NCBI RefSeq assembly: GCF_034424315.1
Contig: NZ_CP139972.1
Span: 3,534,001 to 3,598,000, forward strand
Direction of reading: 5' to 3'
Origin: Chitinophaga sancti
Lineage (GTDB): Bacteria; Bacteroidota; Bacteroidia; Chitinophagales; Chitinophagaceae
Length of the DNA stretch: 64,000 bases
Notes under the pieces: generated by a model
What the model was told of the DNA's origin: nothing
What the model saw: only the letters and a program-made list of their open reading frames with translations
Database searches by the model: none
Shown here: positions 47,432 through 59,500 of the stretch, one piece after another
Position numbering within the stretch: position 1 is the stretch's first letter
How the letters are laid out: the number at the start of each line of letters is the position of its first letter
Position numbers and translations under genes: made by a program

Positions 47432-48316
47432 ATGAAGACAAAAATGCTGATGCTGGTACTCGTTGTGATGAGTATCACAAATATCACCGCTCAACAATTA
47501 CCCAAAGCGAATGTAGTACTGGCGGTCAATACCAGGGATATAAAAATATTCACTTTAGTTGCTCCTCCGGAAATGTTCTCTAACACGACGCATGTTATTG
47601 AACTTCCAAATGAGCTTATCGTAGTGGATGGTCAATTTTTTGCACCCTATGCACAACAGGTAAAGGCATTAACAGACAGTTTGAAAAAGCCTATCACCAG
47701 GTTTTATATTTCACATGATCATCCTGATCATTACTTAGGATTTGGTGATGCTTTTCCTGATGCACCTGTGTATGCGTTAAGAGAGACAAAAGAAAAAATT
47801 GAAAAAGAAGGGAAAAGTACATTAGAGCAAAGGCAGAAACAATTTGGTACAATCATAGCCAATTCATTGAACATCCCGACACATATACAGGAACCTGGTG
47901 AACAAACGATAGAGGGAGTGAAATTCATTTTTGAAAAGTCATTACACAATGAAGATGAGGTGTCATTAGTAATCAAAGTTCCGGCTGTGAATGCATATAT
48001 CGCTCAGGATATAGTTTACAACAAAACACATTTATTCATCTCAGGAGATACGGGAGGATGGAAAAAGGCACTTAAAAAAATTGAAAGTGAGAAACATTAT
48101 TCGATCATACTTCCCGGACATGGCAATCCAGGCAACCGATCTATTATAGCAGAAGACCTGAAATACCTGGATTTTGTAGATAAGACGCTTGCCAACACGA
48201 CGACCAAAGATGAATATAAAGCGAAATTGCTGGCCGCTTATCCTCAATACGGAGGGATTCATCTGATTGACATCTATCTGGCCTATTACCTTAAAAAAGA
48301 CTGGATAAACAAGTAA
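47432..48316 (+). CDS. MBL-fold metallo-hydrolase (exported paralogue)
   Basis: I chose ATG 47432 (MKTKMLMLVLVVMSITNITAQ) because it gives a clean signal peptide and follows the previous stop closely; the frame extends upstream but only through the neighbouring gene. The 294-residue product has SHDHPDHYLGFGDAF with the zinc motif, EPGEQTIEGVKFIFE and LPGHGNPG, and parallels the first hydrolase along its whole length. It is periplasmic. A strong terminator follows. Confidence 0.85.
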   Translation: MKTKMLMLVLVVMSITNITAQQLPKANVVLAVNTRDIKIFTLVAPPEMFSNTTHVIELPNELIVVDGQFFAPYAQQVKALTDSLKKPITRFYISHDHPDHYLGFGDAFPDAPVYALRETKEKIEKEGKSTLEQRQKQFGTIIANSLNIPTHIQEPGEQTIEGVKFIFEKSLHNEDEVSLVIKVPAVNAYIAQDIVYNKTHLFISGDTGGWKKALKKIESEKHYSIILPGHGNPGNRSIIAEDLKYLDFVDKTLANTTTKDEYKAKLLAAYPQYGGIHLIDIYLAYYLKKDWINK

Positions 48317-48322
48317 TTACGC

Positions 48323-48355
48323 AACTGGTTGTAGTGCTAATCATTACAACCAGTT
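48323..48355 (+). terminator. Terminator of the MBL-fold gene pair
   Basis: A perfect 11-bp stem AACTGGTTGTA / TACAACCAGTT is followed by TTTCAATTTTT, just after the second hydrolase stop. Confidence 0.85.
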
Positions 48356-48497
48356 TCAATTTTTAGATTATGGATATACGGTTTATAGCCGCTTTTTGCA
48401 TATTTCATACTATGAAAAATTGATCAAATACCTTTACAAAAGCTAAAAAATACCGATCAGGTTTATTCAAAGATATAAAGAGCTATTCACTACTCTA

Positions 48498-49283
48498 TTA
48501 CTCCTGTTTTCGCCGCAACAGATCAGAGGGTAAAATATTGAACTGCTTTTTAAAGGCGAACGAAAAATGAGATAAGGTTTCAAAGCCCAGTTCCACAAAT
48601 ATATCAGATGGCCTTTGATGTTTTTTTTCAATCAAAAAATAGGCTTCCGCTAAACGCCGACATACGAGCCAGTGATTTGGCGCGTCGTTAAATATGCTTT
48701 TAAAATCCCGTTTGAAGGCCGACAGGCTACGTCCGCTCAGATAAGCAAAACGTTCCATGCTTACATTGAATTTGTAGTTACGGTTCATAAACGCTTCCAG
48801 GTTTATTTTTTGCGGAATACCGTAATCAAAAAATACCCCCGCCAGTTCTGGTATTTGCTTCAATAAGATCAGTAATAACTCTTCCCGCTTCACATTAGCG
48901 AATACCGGCTCCAACTTACCGGATTTATAATAGGGAATCAGCGAGTGGATAAAATGATCTGACAGCCCATTAGGCGGCAAGGATAAAACCGCTTCTGTAG
49001 ACTTGAATTTGCCGGACTCAGTTTGATGAGCGGCCTGAAATTTTTTCAAAAAGCTTTCATCCAGGGTAATGAATACTTTGGCAATCTCGCCATCTACCTT
49101 CTCCCTGACATACCGCAGCAAATTATTTTTGCGAATAAGTCCGGCCTGTCCCGAATTGAAATCATAGGTTTTGTTCCCGTCATACAGGCGCATGATCCCT
49201 TTGATCACATAACAAAAGGTATGCTCCGGAACAAACTGTTCCGCCGATATTTCACCAATGATATAAGTTTTCACATCTTTCAT
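48498..49283 (-). CDS. AraC-family transcriptional regulator (next to SDR)
   Basis: This 261-residue regulator has a C-terminal AraC HTH: FAYLSGRSLSAFKRDFKSIF, then DIFVELGFETLSHFSFAFKK. The N-terminal half is a small beta-domain (CYVIKGIMRLYDGNKTYDFN). It lies 25 bases downstream of the SDR gene on the same strand, so they are probably co-transcribed and the regulator may respond to the SDR's substrate. Confidence 0.85.
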   Translation of the reverse strand: MKDVKTYIIGEISAEQFVPEHTFCYVIKGIMRLYDGNKTYDFNSGQAGLIRKNNLLRYVREKVDGEIAKVFITLDESFLKKFQAAHQTESGKFKSTEAVLSLPPNGLSDHFIHSLIPYYKSGKLEPVFANVKREELLLILLKQIPELAGVFFDYGIPQKINLEAFMNRNYKFNVSMERFAYLSGRSLSAFKRDFKSIFNDAPNHWLVCRRLAEAYFLIEKKHQRPSDIFVELGFETLSHFSFAFKKQFNILPSDLLRRKQE

Positions 49284-49308
49284 TGCCTATCAAATTTACA
49301 TTATCTGC

Positions 49309-50214
49309 TTAAACCTGGGTTAGTAAAGCCCGGGTTTCGGCCACGACGCGGTCTTGAAACCCGGTATCCTGAGCTAATTTAGAGCCCAGCATAGGCCGAC
49401 CTTTCTCATCGAAATAAACTCCGGTTTTCCCCGACTGGTCTGTCAGGATACCCGTTATGGTCTTGGCTGTTTTTTCGGGCGTGCTTTTATATTGCGCAAC
49501 AGCAGGGATCAATGAAAATATTTTGCCAAACAGGTAACGTACAATGGCATTGGTATCCTCGCCACCAAGATTGGTTCCATGGGTTATTCCCGGCTCTACC
49601 GCATTGACATGTAACCTCGGGTTTTCTCGTGCCAAAGCCATCGCCGCTACCAGAATGCATTGCTTTGAGGTAGAATAAGCGTCCATTCCAGCCATTTTAG
49701 AACCTCCTGCCAGCCATTCCCCACGGGCGCTGGCCTCGGCAGAGATATAACGACCGCCTTTAAGTCGCATCATTTTTACAGGTTCACGCTCTGGATCTTC
49801 AATGGCGGATACCACAAATAATACATGGGCGCCATCGGGAAGATGAGGCGCCAAAGCTTCTGTCAATGCAAAGGGCCCGAGATGATTGGTCGCATAAGTT
49901 AAATCCCATCCCTGGGCGCTTTTACGCGCCTTCCGGGACATGATACCCGCGTTATTGAGCAAGCCAGCTATCGGCAGACCAAGATCGATGATTTGCTTTG
50001 CTGCAAATCGCACGCTGCTGATATCGGAAATATCGCAAACGATGGACACCGCTTGTTGTCCGTTTTTTCTGATACCCGTTTGTACCCGGTCAAGTTTTTC
50101 TTTATTACGGCCAACCAGGATCACTGTACCATGTTTTGCCAGTTCCATGGCTGTCGCCAGGCCAATGCCTGAAGTGGGGCCGGTAATGATATAGGCTTTT
50201 TGCATATTTGTCAT
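49309..50214 (-). CDS. Short-chain dehydrogenase/reductase
   Basis: This 301-residue SDR has the nucleotide motif TGPTSGIG (11-18), the NNAG motif (GLLNNAGIM) and a catalytic Tyr-Lys in DAYSTSKQC. It oxidises or reduces a small carbonyl or alcohol with NAD(P). The length and KxxxY context suggest a retinol-dehydrogenase-like SDR. The substrate is unknown. It heads a two-gene unit with the AraC regulator. Confidence 0.88.
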   Translation of the reverse strand: MTNMQKAYIITGPTSGIGLATAMELAKHGTVILVGRNKEKLDRVQTGIRKNGQQAVSIVCDISDISSVRFAAKQIIDLGLPIAGLLNNAGIMSRKARKSAQGWDLTYATNHLGPFALTEALAPHLPDGAHVLFVVSAIEDPEREPVKMMRLKGGRYISAEASARGEWLAGGSKMAGMDAYSTSKQCILVAAMALARENPRLHVNAVEPGITHGTNLGGEDTNAIVRYLFGKIFSLIPAVAQYKSTPEKTAKTITGILTDQSGKTGVYFDEKGRPMLGSKLAQDTGFQDRVVAETRALLTQV

Positions 50215-50401
50215 AATTTTCCTGTCAATGTGTAGGACAAAATTATGCGCAAAACTATTTCGGGGTTATCCTGAGAAGTCCAGACTGACTTTCCTGAGCA
50301 GCTCAATTTCAGGCCAGTTTAATACATTGAAGGTCGTAAAAGCAAAAGAATGCTGCACCGGCATGGATTTTCCTTAACTTTAACCAATACCTCTGGATAC
50401 G

Positions 50402-50640
50402 ATGAAATGGTTTGAGAAAAAGTTTGATTTTGAACACAATGAGCTTGCCATACAGACCCTCACGGAAAGGCTGGCTGCATTCCCTTTAAAACTGGCTCAG
50501 CATGTGGCCAATATACAGGAACAGCAATTAATCACCGGCAAATGTCGGTCAAGGAACATATCGGTCATTTAAGCGATCTGGAACCGCTTTGGCAAGGGCG
50601 GTTAGCAGCAATCCATAAATTTTTAATGGGCAAACAATAA
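50402..50640 (+). pseudogene. DinB-family protein fragment, frameshifted
   Basis: The frame from ATG 50402 gives MKWFEKKFDFEHNELAIQTL, the start typical of Bacteroidota DinB-like proteins. It slips after QQLITGK. The next frame continues MSVKEHIGHLSDLEPLWQGR and ends at 50640. The remaining two thirds of the normal about 170-residue protein is missing. Confidence 0.65.
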
Positions 50641-50649
50641 AATAATCAC

Positions 50650-51123
50650 ATGAAAATAACAATTATTATTTTTGCTATACTAGTTAAGAGTCTTTCAATA
50701 TCCGCTCAGGAAACCAGTGCCAATAATGAAAAAATTATCTATTTGGCTCATGTTAGTATGGATTCTATAAAAGCTAAGATATTTCATGAATATGCCGACA
50801 GTATAAATAATTTTCAAACAGGAAATCTACCCGCCTTTATACAAACCCCTTGCTTTGACCTTACTGTAGGATTGTGGAAAAGTTTTCACTCACCGATGTC
50901 AATAAGATGGGAAATTTTACAAAAAGTAAATAACAAAGCAGCCTTAAAAAGGATCTTAGCTACTAAAGACAGATCACTTTTTCTTAAGTGCTCTTCTAAA
51001 AGCACATTTCAGATTCCTTACTTCGATAAAAGTTATAAATACTTAATCAAAAAACGAATAAAGGAGTTTAAGGAAGGTCGTTATACTATTAAATTGGTTC
51101 TTCCAACTTTTGTTGAATGCTGA
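50650..51123 (+). CDS. Secreted hypothetical protein
   Basis: This 157-residue protein has a signal peptide (IIIFAILVKSLSISAQ). The mature part is helical and basic (CFDLTVGLWKSFHSPMSIRW, YLIKKRIKEFKEGRYTIKLV). It begins 9 bases after the DinB fragment. No family is recognised; a stand-alone or immunity-like small secreted protein is possible. Confidence 0.5.
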   Translation: MKITIIIFAILVKSLSISAQETSANNEKIIYLAHVSMDSIKAKIFHEYADSINNFQTGNLPAFIQTPCFDLTVGLWKSFHSPMSIRWEILQKVNNKAALKRILATKDRSLFLKCSSKSTFQIPYFDKSYKYLIKKRIKEFKEGRYTIKLVLPTFVEC

Positions 51124-51138
51124 CAATTGAGTTAGTGT

Positions 51139-51261
51139 TTAAAAAGCCTTTCTGCCTGATAAAACTGAATCCATATAAAACTGCTTCCCCTCACCGAACA
51201 AATTAGCGACAATCAATGTCAAAAGAAAGGCTACGATTACTGCAGGTGTTTTATTTGACAT
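51139..51261 (-). CDS. Possible 40-residue membrane peptide downstream of DoxX
   Basis: The ATG overlaps the DoxX stop by 11 bases. The peptide has one membrane segment (AVIVAFLLTLIVANLFG) and a polar tail. It could be coupled to the DoxX gene or be the relic of a longer gene. Confidence 0.3.
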   Translation of the reverse strand: MSNKTPAVIVAFLLTLIVANLFGEGKQFYMDSVLSGRKAF

Positions 51262-51613
51262 AACTTAGTTTTCTGAAATAGTAATAGGATACACATAAAA
51301 TTGCAAACGGAATCAGCGGTGCCACACCTTTTGCAACACCATCAGCTAGCCAATGTGCCAGGCTTGCGGAAAGCAGTAATATTCCGAAAGCGACATAAGC
51401 CCATTCTTTAAACATCCTGGGTATGGCAGGGATGAGGATAATTACCGCACCAACAATCTTACAGATGTCTAATTCAAGATTGAAATAAGCAGGGAAGCTA
51501 AGTCTGTGTATGGTTTCAATCAAGTAGGTCCTCGGGGCAAAATAGGATGGAAGCACAATCAAAGCCATTCCAATAACAGTAATTATCCAATAAATTCTTT
51601 TTTCTTTCTGCAT
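51251..51613 (-). CDS. DoxX-like membrane protein
   Basis: This 120-residue protein has four hydrophobic segments (YWIITVIGMALIVLPSYF; ICKIVGAVIILIPAIP; YVAFGILLLSASLAHWLAD; PLIPFAILCVSYYYF), the layout of DoxX-like proteins, which sit in the inner membrane and are often tied to redox or stress responses. It is divergent from an HxlR regulator, a common pairing. Confidence 0.8.
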   Translation of the reverse strand: MQKEKRIYWIITVIGMALIVLPSYFAPRTYLIETIHRLSFPAYFNLELDICKIVGAVIILIPAIPRMFKEWAYVAFGILLLSASLAHWLADGVAKGVAPLIPFAILCVSYYYFRKLSYVK

Positions 51614-51744
51614 GATTCTAATATTTACAGCATAAAATTAGTTTGACATAACTTTACAGTTGTTATCTGTTACCTTCTAGAAACTGGTTTCCTTGATGAA
51701 ATCAAGTGGCTATTGATAATAGTAATTACAGTAATTTGAATCAT

Positions 51745-52110
51745 ATGAATGCAAAAAAAACAGCCTCACAGGCACCTGATTGTAGAGAGCAATTAATTGC
51801 GATAAAGGATACCATGATCTTGTTATCGGGGAAATGGAAAATTCAGATTATTGGATGGCTGCTGCTATATGATAAGGTACGTTTTATGGATATGCTGCGT
51901 GGGATAGACGGTATTGCTGCTAAAATGCTCTCTAAAGAGTTACAGGAACTTGAGCAAAATGAAATAGTGGTCCGAACTGTGATGCCTACGAAGCCGATAA
52001 CTGTGGAATACGAACTAACGAAACATGGTAAGACTTTAAGCGCGGTAATTGACGCTATTTCGGCCTGGGGAGTTACGCATCGAAAATTCCTGTTTAAAAA
52101 AGAAAGGTAA
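51745..52110 (+). CDS. HxlR-family transcriptional regulator
   Basis: This winged-helix regulator of 121 residues starts from ATG 51745; a GTG at 51706 would add 13 residues. The family pattern is clear: Cys in DCREQLIAIKDTMILLSGKW, then MLRGIDGIAAKMLSKELQEL and VEYELTKHGKTLSAVIDAI. Such proteins often sense electrophiles or redox change through the conserved Cys. The divergent DoxX gene is the probable target. Confidence 0.88.
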   Translation: MNAKKTASQAPDCREQLIAIKDTMILLSGKWKIQIIGWLLLYDKVRFMDMLRGIDGIAAKMLSKELQELEQNEIVVRTVMPTKPITVEYELTKHGKTLSAVIDAISAWGVTHRKFLFKKER

Positions 52111-52206
52111 TGAGGTCATCTATTTTATGTGCATACATCATAACAAGCTTTAAAAAACCATCCAGTCGAAAGATTTTGAGACCTTTTTATACAAACCTTC
52201 CGTTAT

Positions 52207-52986
52207 ATGCTCTTACAAGCTTCTTCATTTTTTGAATTCCATACTGAGTACCCTGTTACCAGCATTTTCATGTTACGGTCCAAAAGCGAGCGTGCCCAGA
52301 TCGTCAGGCAGGAGGCATTTCTGACGAAACCCTTGCTGCCGGTGAGTGAATACATAGATGGATATGGCAATATTTGTCAACGGACTATTTTACCCGCAGG
52401 AATTACTACGATTGAAAGCAGTGTGATCGCTGAATGCGATATGGATATTGATGTAGATACAGCTGCGGCATATGTAGCAATAGAAGATTTACCGGATCAT
52501 GTATTGCAATATCTGCTGCCAAGCAGGTACTGTGAAGCAGACAAGGTTGCAGAACAGGCGATGGAGATCGTAAAGGATATGCAATCGGCATATGCACAGG
52601 TAGAAGCCATCCGACAATGGTGTTATAATAACTTATCCCGTCAGTATGGTACGACGAACAGTTCTACATCAGCGATTGACGTATTGGGTAGCAGAATGGG
52701 GGTGTGCAGGGATTTTACCCATGTAGCAATTGCGCTGTGCCGGAGTATAAACATACCAGCCAGGATGGTAGTCGGATACCTGCATGAACTAAAACCGATG
52801 GATTTGCATGCCTGGTTTGAGGCTTATGTTGGGAATAGATGGTATACTTTTGATGCGTTGATGGAGCGGCCGGTTGGAGGGCGGATTATTATGGCTTATG
52901 GGAGAGATGCAGCAGATGTGGCATTTGCGAGTCATTTTGGCGAGGTGGTGCTGGCAAAGATGGAGGTAAAAGTGGATGAGCTCTAA
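52207..52986 (+). CDS. Transglutaminase-like cysteine protease
   Basis: This 259-residue protein has the transglutaminase-core triad visible: Cys167 (MGVCRDFTHVAIAL), His201 (DLHAWFEAYV) and Asp216 (WYTFDALM). The N-terminal half is beta-rich, like the bacterial transglutaminase N-terminal region. It has no signal peptide and so is cytoplasmic. The activity is probably peptidase or amidase. It stands alone between the HxlR gene and a bidirectional terminator. Confidence 0.88.
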   Translation: MLLQASSFFEFHTEYPVTSIFMLRSKSERAQIVRQEAFLTKPLLPVSEYIDGYGNICQRTILPAGITTIESSVIAECDMDIDVDTAAAYVAIEDLPDHVLQYLLPSRYCEADKVAEQAMEIVKDMQSAYAQVEAIRQWCYNNLSRQYGTTNSSTSAIDVLGSRMGVCRDFTHVAIALCRSINIPARMVVGYLHELKPMDLHAWFEAYVGNRWYTFDALMERPVGGRIIMAYGRDAADVAFASHFGEVVLAKMEVKVDEL

Positions 52987-53048
52987 TCAAGTAGTTCAGT
53001 CGGTAAGAATAAAAGCCTACCCGACTCCATCAGGGATACGAATAATAA

Positions 53049-53082
53049 GAGAGGCTGTACCGGACTTATGATACAGCCTCTC
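53049..53082. terminator. Bidirectional terminator, stem-loop repeat copy 1
   Basis: An 11-bp stem GAGAGGCTGTA / TACAGCCTCTC with loop CCGGACTTATGA lies between convergent genes. Its flank (CCATCAGGGATACGAATAA) and loop recur at 63677-63735, so it is also a dispersed repeat. Confidence 0.8.
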
Positions 53083-53088
53083 CTATTA

Positions 53089-55029
<1,941 letters not shown>

Positions 55030-55036
55030 TTATGGT

Positions 55037-56569
55037 TCAGGGTTTATCCCACCAGACCCTTGTACTCAATTTATCAGGCCCCTGCCTTGCAACCGCCTGG
55101 TTGACATTTTCAATATTCACGCTAAGTTCAGAGGTCGGGTATGTGAGTCGCCTGATAAAAGTTCCGTTGGGCACGTCCGGATTATTGGGTTGTCCATACA
55201 TATTTGGAGCGAGGTTAGGGAATCCACTTCTCCTGAAATTGGCAAAGGCCTCGGGGCCATTCAGGAAAGATGCAATCCAGTACTGTGTGTTGATCTGCTC
55301 CAGTTCATTGCCGGCTGTCAGCGGCGTAGCTGCTACATAGGCATCGCGGTCTGCAATACGGATGGCTGAATTTACATCAAAGGTAGCCATTTGGTCCATG
55401 TGAGAGATAATACCGTCAGCAAAATACTTCGCTGTACTTCCGGTAGTGATCCAGCCCCTGAAACGGGCTTCTGCCAAAAGCAGGTTCGTTTGTGCTGCAG
55501 TGACCAGGAACACGGGTGAATAGATTTTAAGGATCCGGCTACGATCGACCTGGCTGTAATCGTAAAAACTGGCAAGACCATCAGCAGTAACAGCCGCAGT
55601 AATGCTACCATTATCATACCCGATAGGCATTCCAACCTGTTTGGCAGGGTCAGAAGTGCCGACGGCAGCTGTTTGACCAGCTCCACTGGTGGCTCCCACA
55701 TACCGGATGGCGATTGCTGCTAACCGGGGATCTGCTGTATTTTTCAGCTGGTCTGCAAATGGCCTGGCCAGGTAGAAATTGGCCGCCTCTCCCCCATTCA
55801 GGGTACTACCAATGGGTTGTGTATAATTTGCATCGTGCCGGATATATGCATTGTCGACATTGGCAGTCATCACGCCTCCGTTTACAGCCACCTGCACAGT
55901 CTTTTGTGCCATAGCCGGGTCCACTTTGCTCAACCGCATACCGGCACGCAACAACAGCGAATAGGCAAACTTTTTCCATTGTGCTACATTGCCTGCAAAT
56001 AATACATCTCCCGTTTCAATAACAGCTGCTGTACTGAGTGCCTCCGCAGCCGCTGTGAGTTCCTGGATGATTGCCGGGTAAATGTCCTGCTGACGGTCAT
56101 ATTTAGGTAACTGCACTCCTGTTACCAAACCGGCACCCCCCTCCTGGTAAGGAATATCTCCATATTCATCTGTAAGTATCATAAAGATATAAGACTGGTA
56201 AATGCGCGCCATATTGTAAATATTACTTCTGTTGGGCAAATCTTTTGACCGGGTACGCGCATCATAAGTATTTTTGATCACGCTCTGATAGTAAGCGGCC
56301 CATATCGGTTGTGTGGTTACATCACGACTGTCCTGGTTAAAATTGGACCCGGCCACTACTCCACCATTTGGTGATATCATTTGCTGTACTATTCCTATAT
56401 CGAACACCAATGATTTTACAGGAAATGAAGTATTGATAATAGCCTGATTCAGCAAGAGGACGGGATCCAGGGAGGTGGGATTCGTTTCATTTACATTCAG
56501 ATCACTCAATCCCTTGTCACAGGAAACAGCAATACCACAGATAATAATGACTAAGAAAATCTTTTTCAT
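55037..56569 (-). CDS. SusD/RagB-family glycan-binding lipoprotein
   Basis: This 510-residue lipoprotein has the signal IIICGIAVSCDKG (lipidated Cys17). The SusD-like (SusD_RagB, group 2-type) helical fold is suggested by YNMARIYQSYIFMILTDEYGDIPY and KFAYSLLLRAGMRLSKVD. It binds oligosaccharides at the cell surface and forms the lid of the SusC transporter. It lies 11 bases downstream of susC and upstream of the esterase gene. Confidence 0.93.
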   Translation of the reverse strand: MKKIFLVIIICGIAVSCDKGLSDLNVNETNPTSLDPVLLLNQAIINTSFPVKSLVFDIGIVQQMISPNGGVVAGSNFNQDSRDVTTQPIWAAYYQSVIKNTYDARTRSKDLPNRSNIYNMARIYQSYIFMILTDEYGDIPYQEGGAGLVTGVQLPKYDRQQDIYPAIIQELTAAAEALSTAAVIETGDVLFAGNVAQWKKFAYSLLLRAGMRLSKVDPAMAQKTVQVAVNGGVMTANVDNAYIRHDANYTQPIGSTLNGGEAANFYLARPFADQLKNTADPRLAAIAIRYVGATSGAGQTAAVGTSDPAKQVGMPIGYDNGSITAAVTADGLASFYDYSQVDRSRILKIYSPVFLVTAAQTNLLLAEARFRGWITTGSTAKYFADGIISHMDQMATFDVNSAIRIADRDAYVAATPLTAGNELEQINTQYWIASFLNGPEAFANFRRSGFPNLAPNMYGQPNNPDVPNGTFIRRLTYPTSELSVNIENVNQAVARQGPDKLSTRVWWDKP

Positions 56570-56580
56570 AACGGAAGCGC

Positions 56581-59500
56581 TTACAGTTTAATATTCAGAT
56601 TCAATCCAAGGCTACGGGTGGTCGGTAAACCCGGCGATTCGAGTCCCAGCTGGTTGTCAGAACCAAAGCCAAATGTTTCGGGATCAATATTATCCACCCA
56701 CTTCTTTAACAGCAATACATTGTTGGCTACCAGGTCGAGCTTTGCACCTTTGATAGGCCATCTGGCTGGTATATGTTTCGTAAGATCATACCCTAATGAT
56801 ACCTGCCGCAATTTCCAGTAACCTCCGTTGAATATAACCGGAGCAATGATCTGTTGTGAACGAAGGTGTTCCCAATAGGTTTGCACGGTAGCCACGGCAT
56901 TATTGGGCGCACCACTGGCATCTACACCTACTCCTTTCACACCACCTTCTCTTCCCTCCAACGTCATTTTGTGCAGTCCATGCCGCACAGCATTGAAATT
57001 AGTACCTGACAGCATTTTATTGCCCAACTTGTAGTCTATAAAAACGCTCAGTCTGAATCCCTTGTAATTGAAGGTATTCAAAAATCCACCTACCCATTTG
57101 GGCAGGGCACTACCATATAATATGAAATCAGCTGTACGTTGAGGCAGGCCATTTGATTGAAATATTTGCTGCCCTTTCTCATTATATGCATATCCATAAC
57201 CGGCAATCTGTCCTATTTCCTTTCCCACTACATGCCTGGTCTCCCCGTTAAAAACATGTGTGGCGGTGGTGATACGTTCGCCCGGTTTATCCGTGATGAT
57301 GCTAAGTACCCTGGTAATGTTATAAGAAGTATTGGCGGTAAACTCCCAGCTCAAATTCCGGCTTCGGACAGGCACCAGGTTCAGCACCAATTCAAATCCG
57401 TGGTTACGGCTTTTTCCACTGTTAATGGGCCTGTTGAGATAACCCGAGGCATCGGAGATCTGTACAAGTACGATCTGGTTGCTGGTGATCTTGCGGTATA
57501 CGGCCAGGTCAACATTCACGCGGCTGTCGAACAGTTTCATTTCCAAACCGGCTTCTACTTCAGCTACCCTGCTGGGCCGCAGCTTAGCATTTGGCAAGGT
57601 AGTACCAGTCACGTTATTGCTGATAGCACTGGTGCCTACAGGTACCGGCTGCCCATTGGGGTTATTGATAAAGTTGGCATTGGGAAGATAAAATAACTGG
57701 TTGGAATAGGGTGCTACATCACCGTCACTACCTACTTCAGCATATCCTAAACGGAGCTTACCAAAATTTAACCACCCCAATTTAGGCAGGTGTTCGGAAA
57801 AGACATAACTACCGGACAAAGATGGATATATAATACTCCTGTTCTCAGGTGACAGGGTAGAGAACCAATCGTTGCGCAGGGTACCGTTAAGGTAGTAGGT
57901 TTGATGAAAACCCAGTTCAACGGAACTATACAAAGAATTTACCCCCTGCTCTATCCTGGTATAAACAGGATCCTTGGAACGTCCATTTTGCACCGTATAT
58001 ATACCCCTGGTGATAAAATCAGTGACCACCACATTATTGATGTCAGTTCGTTTGCGCATACGGTTACCACCTGCATTCAGATTCACTTCCAGCTCACCGA
58101 ACTTTTTGTTTGCATTGAAAAGAAAGTCAAGATTAGTTTCCCTGAATCGTCTTGACTCCTGCGTATACAGCCCGTTTACAAAACCGGGTGGTGCTGCGGC
58201 CCTGGAGGCCTGACCTGTAGGGAAATTATTTACATCCTCATCCCGCGACCAGTAGTCCTGCCCAAACCGGCCCTGTACACTCAGCCAGGAGCTCAGGTTG
58301 TATTTCAGGGTTACATTGCCGAAAATACGATCTCTTTTTATGTTGTGAAATTGTTCTGCCAGTACCCAATACGGATTTGTACGATTAGTGAACCTGGACC
58401 AGTTATATTCATTACCTGCTGCATTGTATTTGTTTTCATCCAGCACAGATAAGGGCATGGAGGTGGACATCGCCATGAGTGTAGTAGGAATGGAATTATC
58501 CTGGTTGGCGATATTTGGCGGATTGCTATTGACTTCCCGTGAATAATTCACATTTCCTGCTATCGAAAACTGTGCTGACAGGTTGTAACTAAAACCCAGG
58601 TTCATGGATTTACGGTTAAAGGTATTATTGGGCATAATTCCCTGGTTCTGCGTATTGTTCAGTGACATCCGAAAGCCGCCTTTATCACTGCTGCTTTCAA
58701 AGGCAACGGTATTGGCAATATTTTGCCCATGCCGGTAAAATTCCTTTATACGGCTACCTTGTGGTACGTAGGGTACAGTTAAATTATTAAAGAGGATCTG
58801 GGTCATCCCGGGCGCAAATTTTTCACCGAATGACCATTGGCCCGAAGTAGGGTTGGGAGCTGTGGGGCGTTTTCCATTTTCACCCTGTCCATACAATTGC
58901 TGGTAGTCCGTGAAGTCAAGCGGTGCATCGTTGGAATAGTTCAGGTTGTAGCTAACTCCGATCCCATTTGTTTTTCCTTTGGTCTTTGTTGTGATCATGA
59001 CCACACCATCCTTGGCCCGGGAACCATACAGGGCAGATGCCGGCGCGCCTTTTAATATGGTCATGTTCTCAATGTCATCAGGATTGATGCTCGACAGTCC
59101 ATCCCCACCATCTGAGAATACGCCTCCTCCTTTAACCCCGGTGGTATTATCGTTGAAGTTCGTATTGTCTACCGGAACACCGTTTATTACAATCAATGGA
59201 TTGTTCTGTCCAGAAATAGACGACTGCCCGCGAATGCGGATCTTGGAAGTTCCCCCCGGGCCGGTTCCCAATGATGAGATGTTCACCCCGGCTACTTTCC
59301 CCTGCAGTGCATTCATGACATTACTGGTGCGGTTCACGCTTAATTCTTCGGGTTTAACACTGGTAGCAGCATAGCCCAGGCTACGGGATTGCTTCTTTAT
59401 ACCCAGTGCGGTTACAATCACTTCGCTAAGATTCTGGTTGTCGGCAGCCATGGATATATCTACTACTGCCCGGTTTCCAATCATGACTTCTGCTTTCTTA

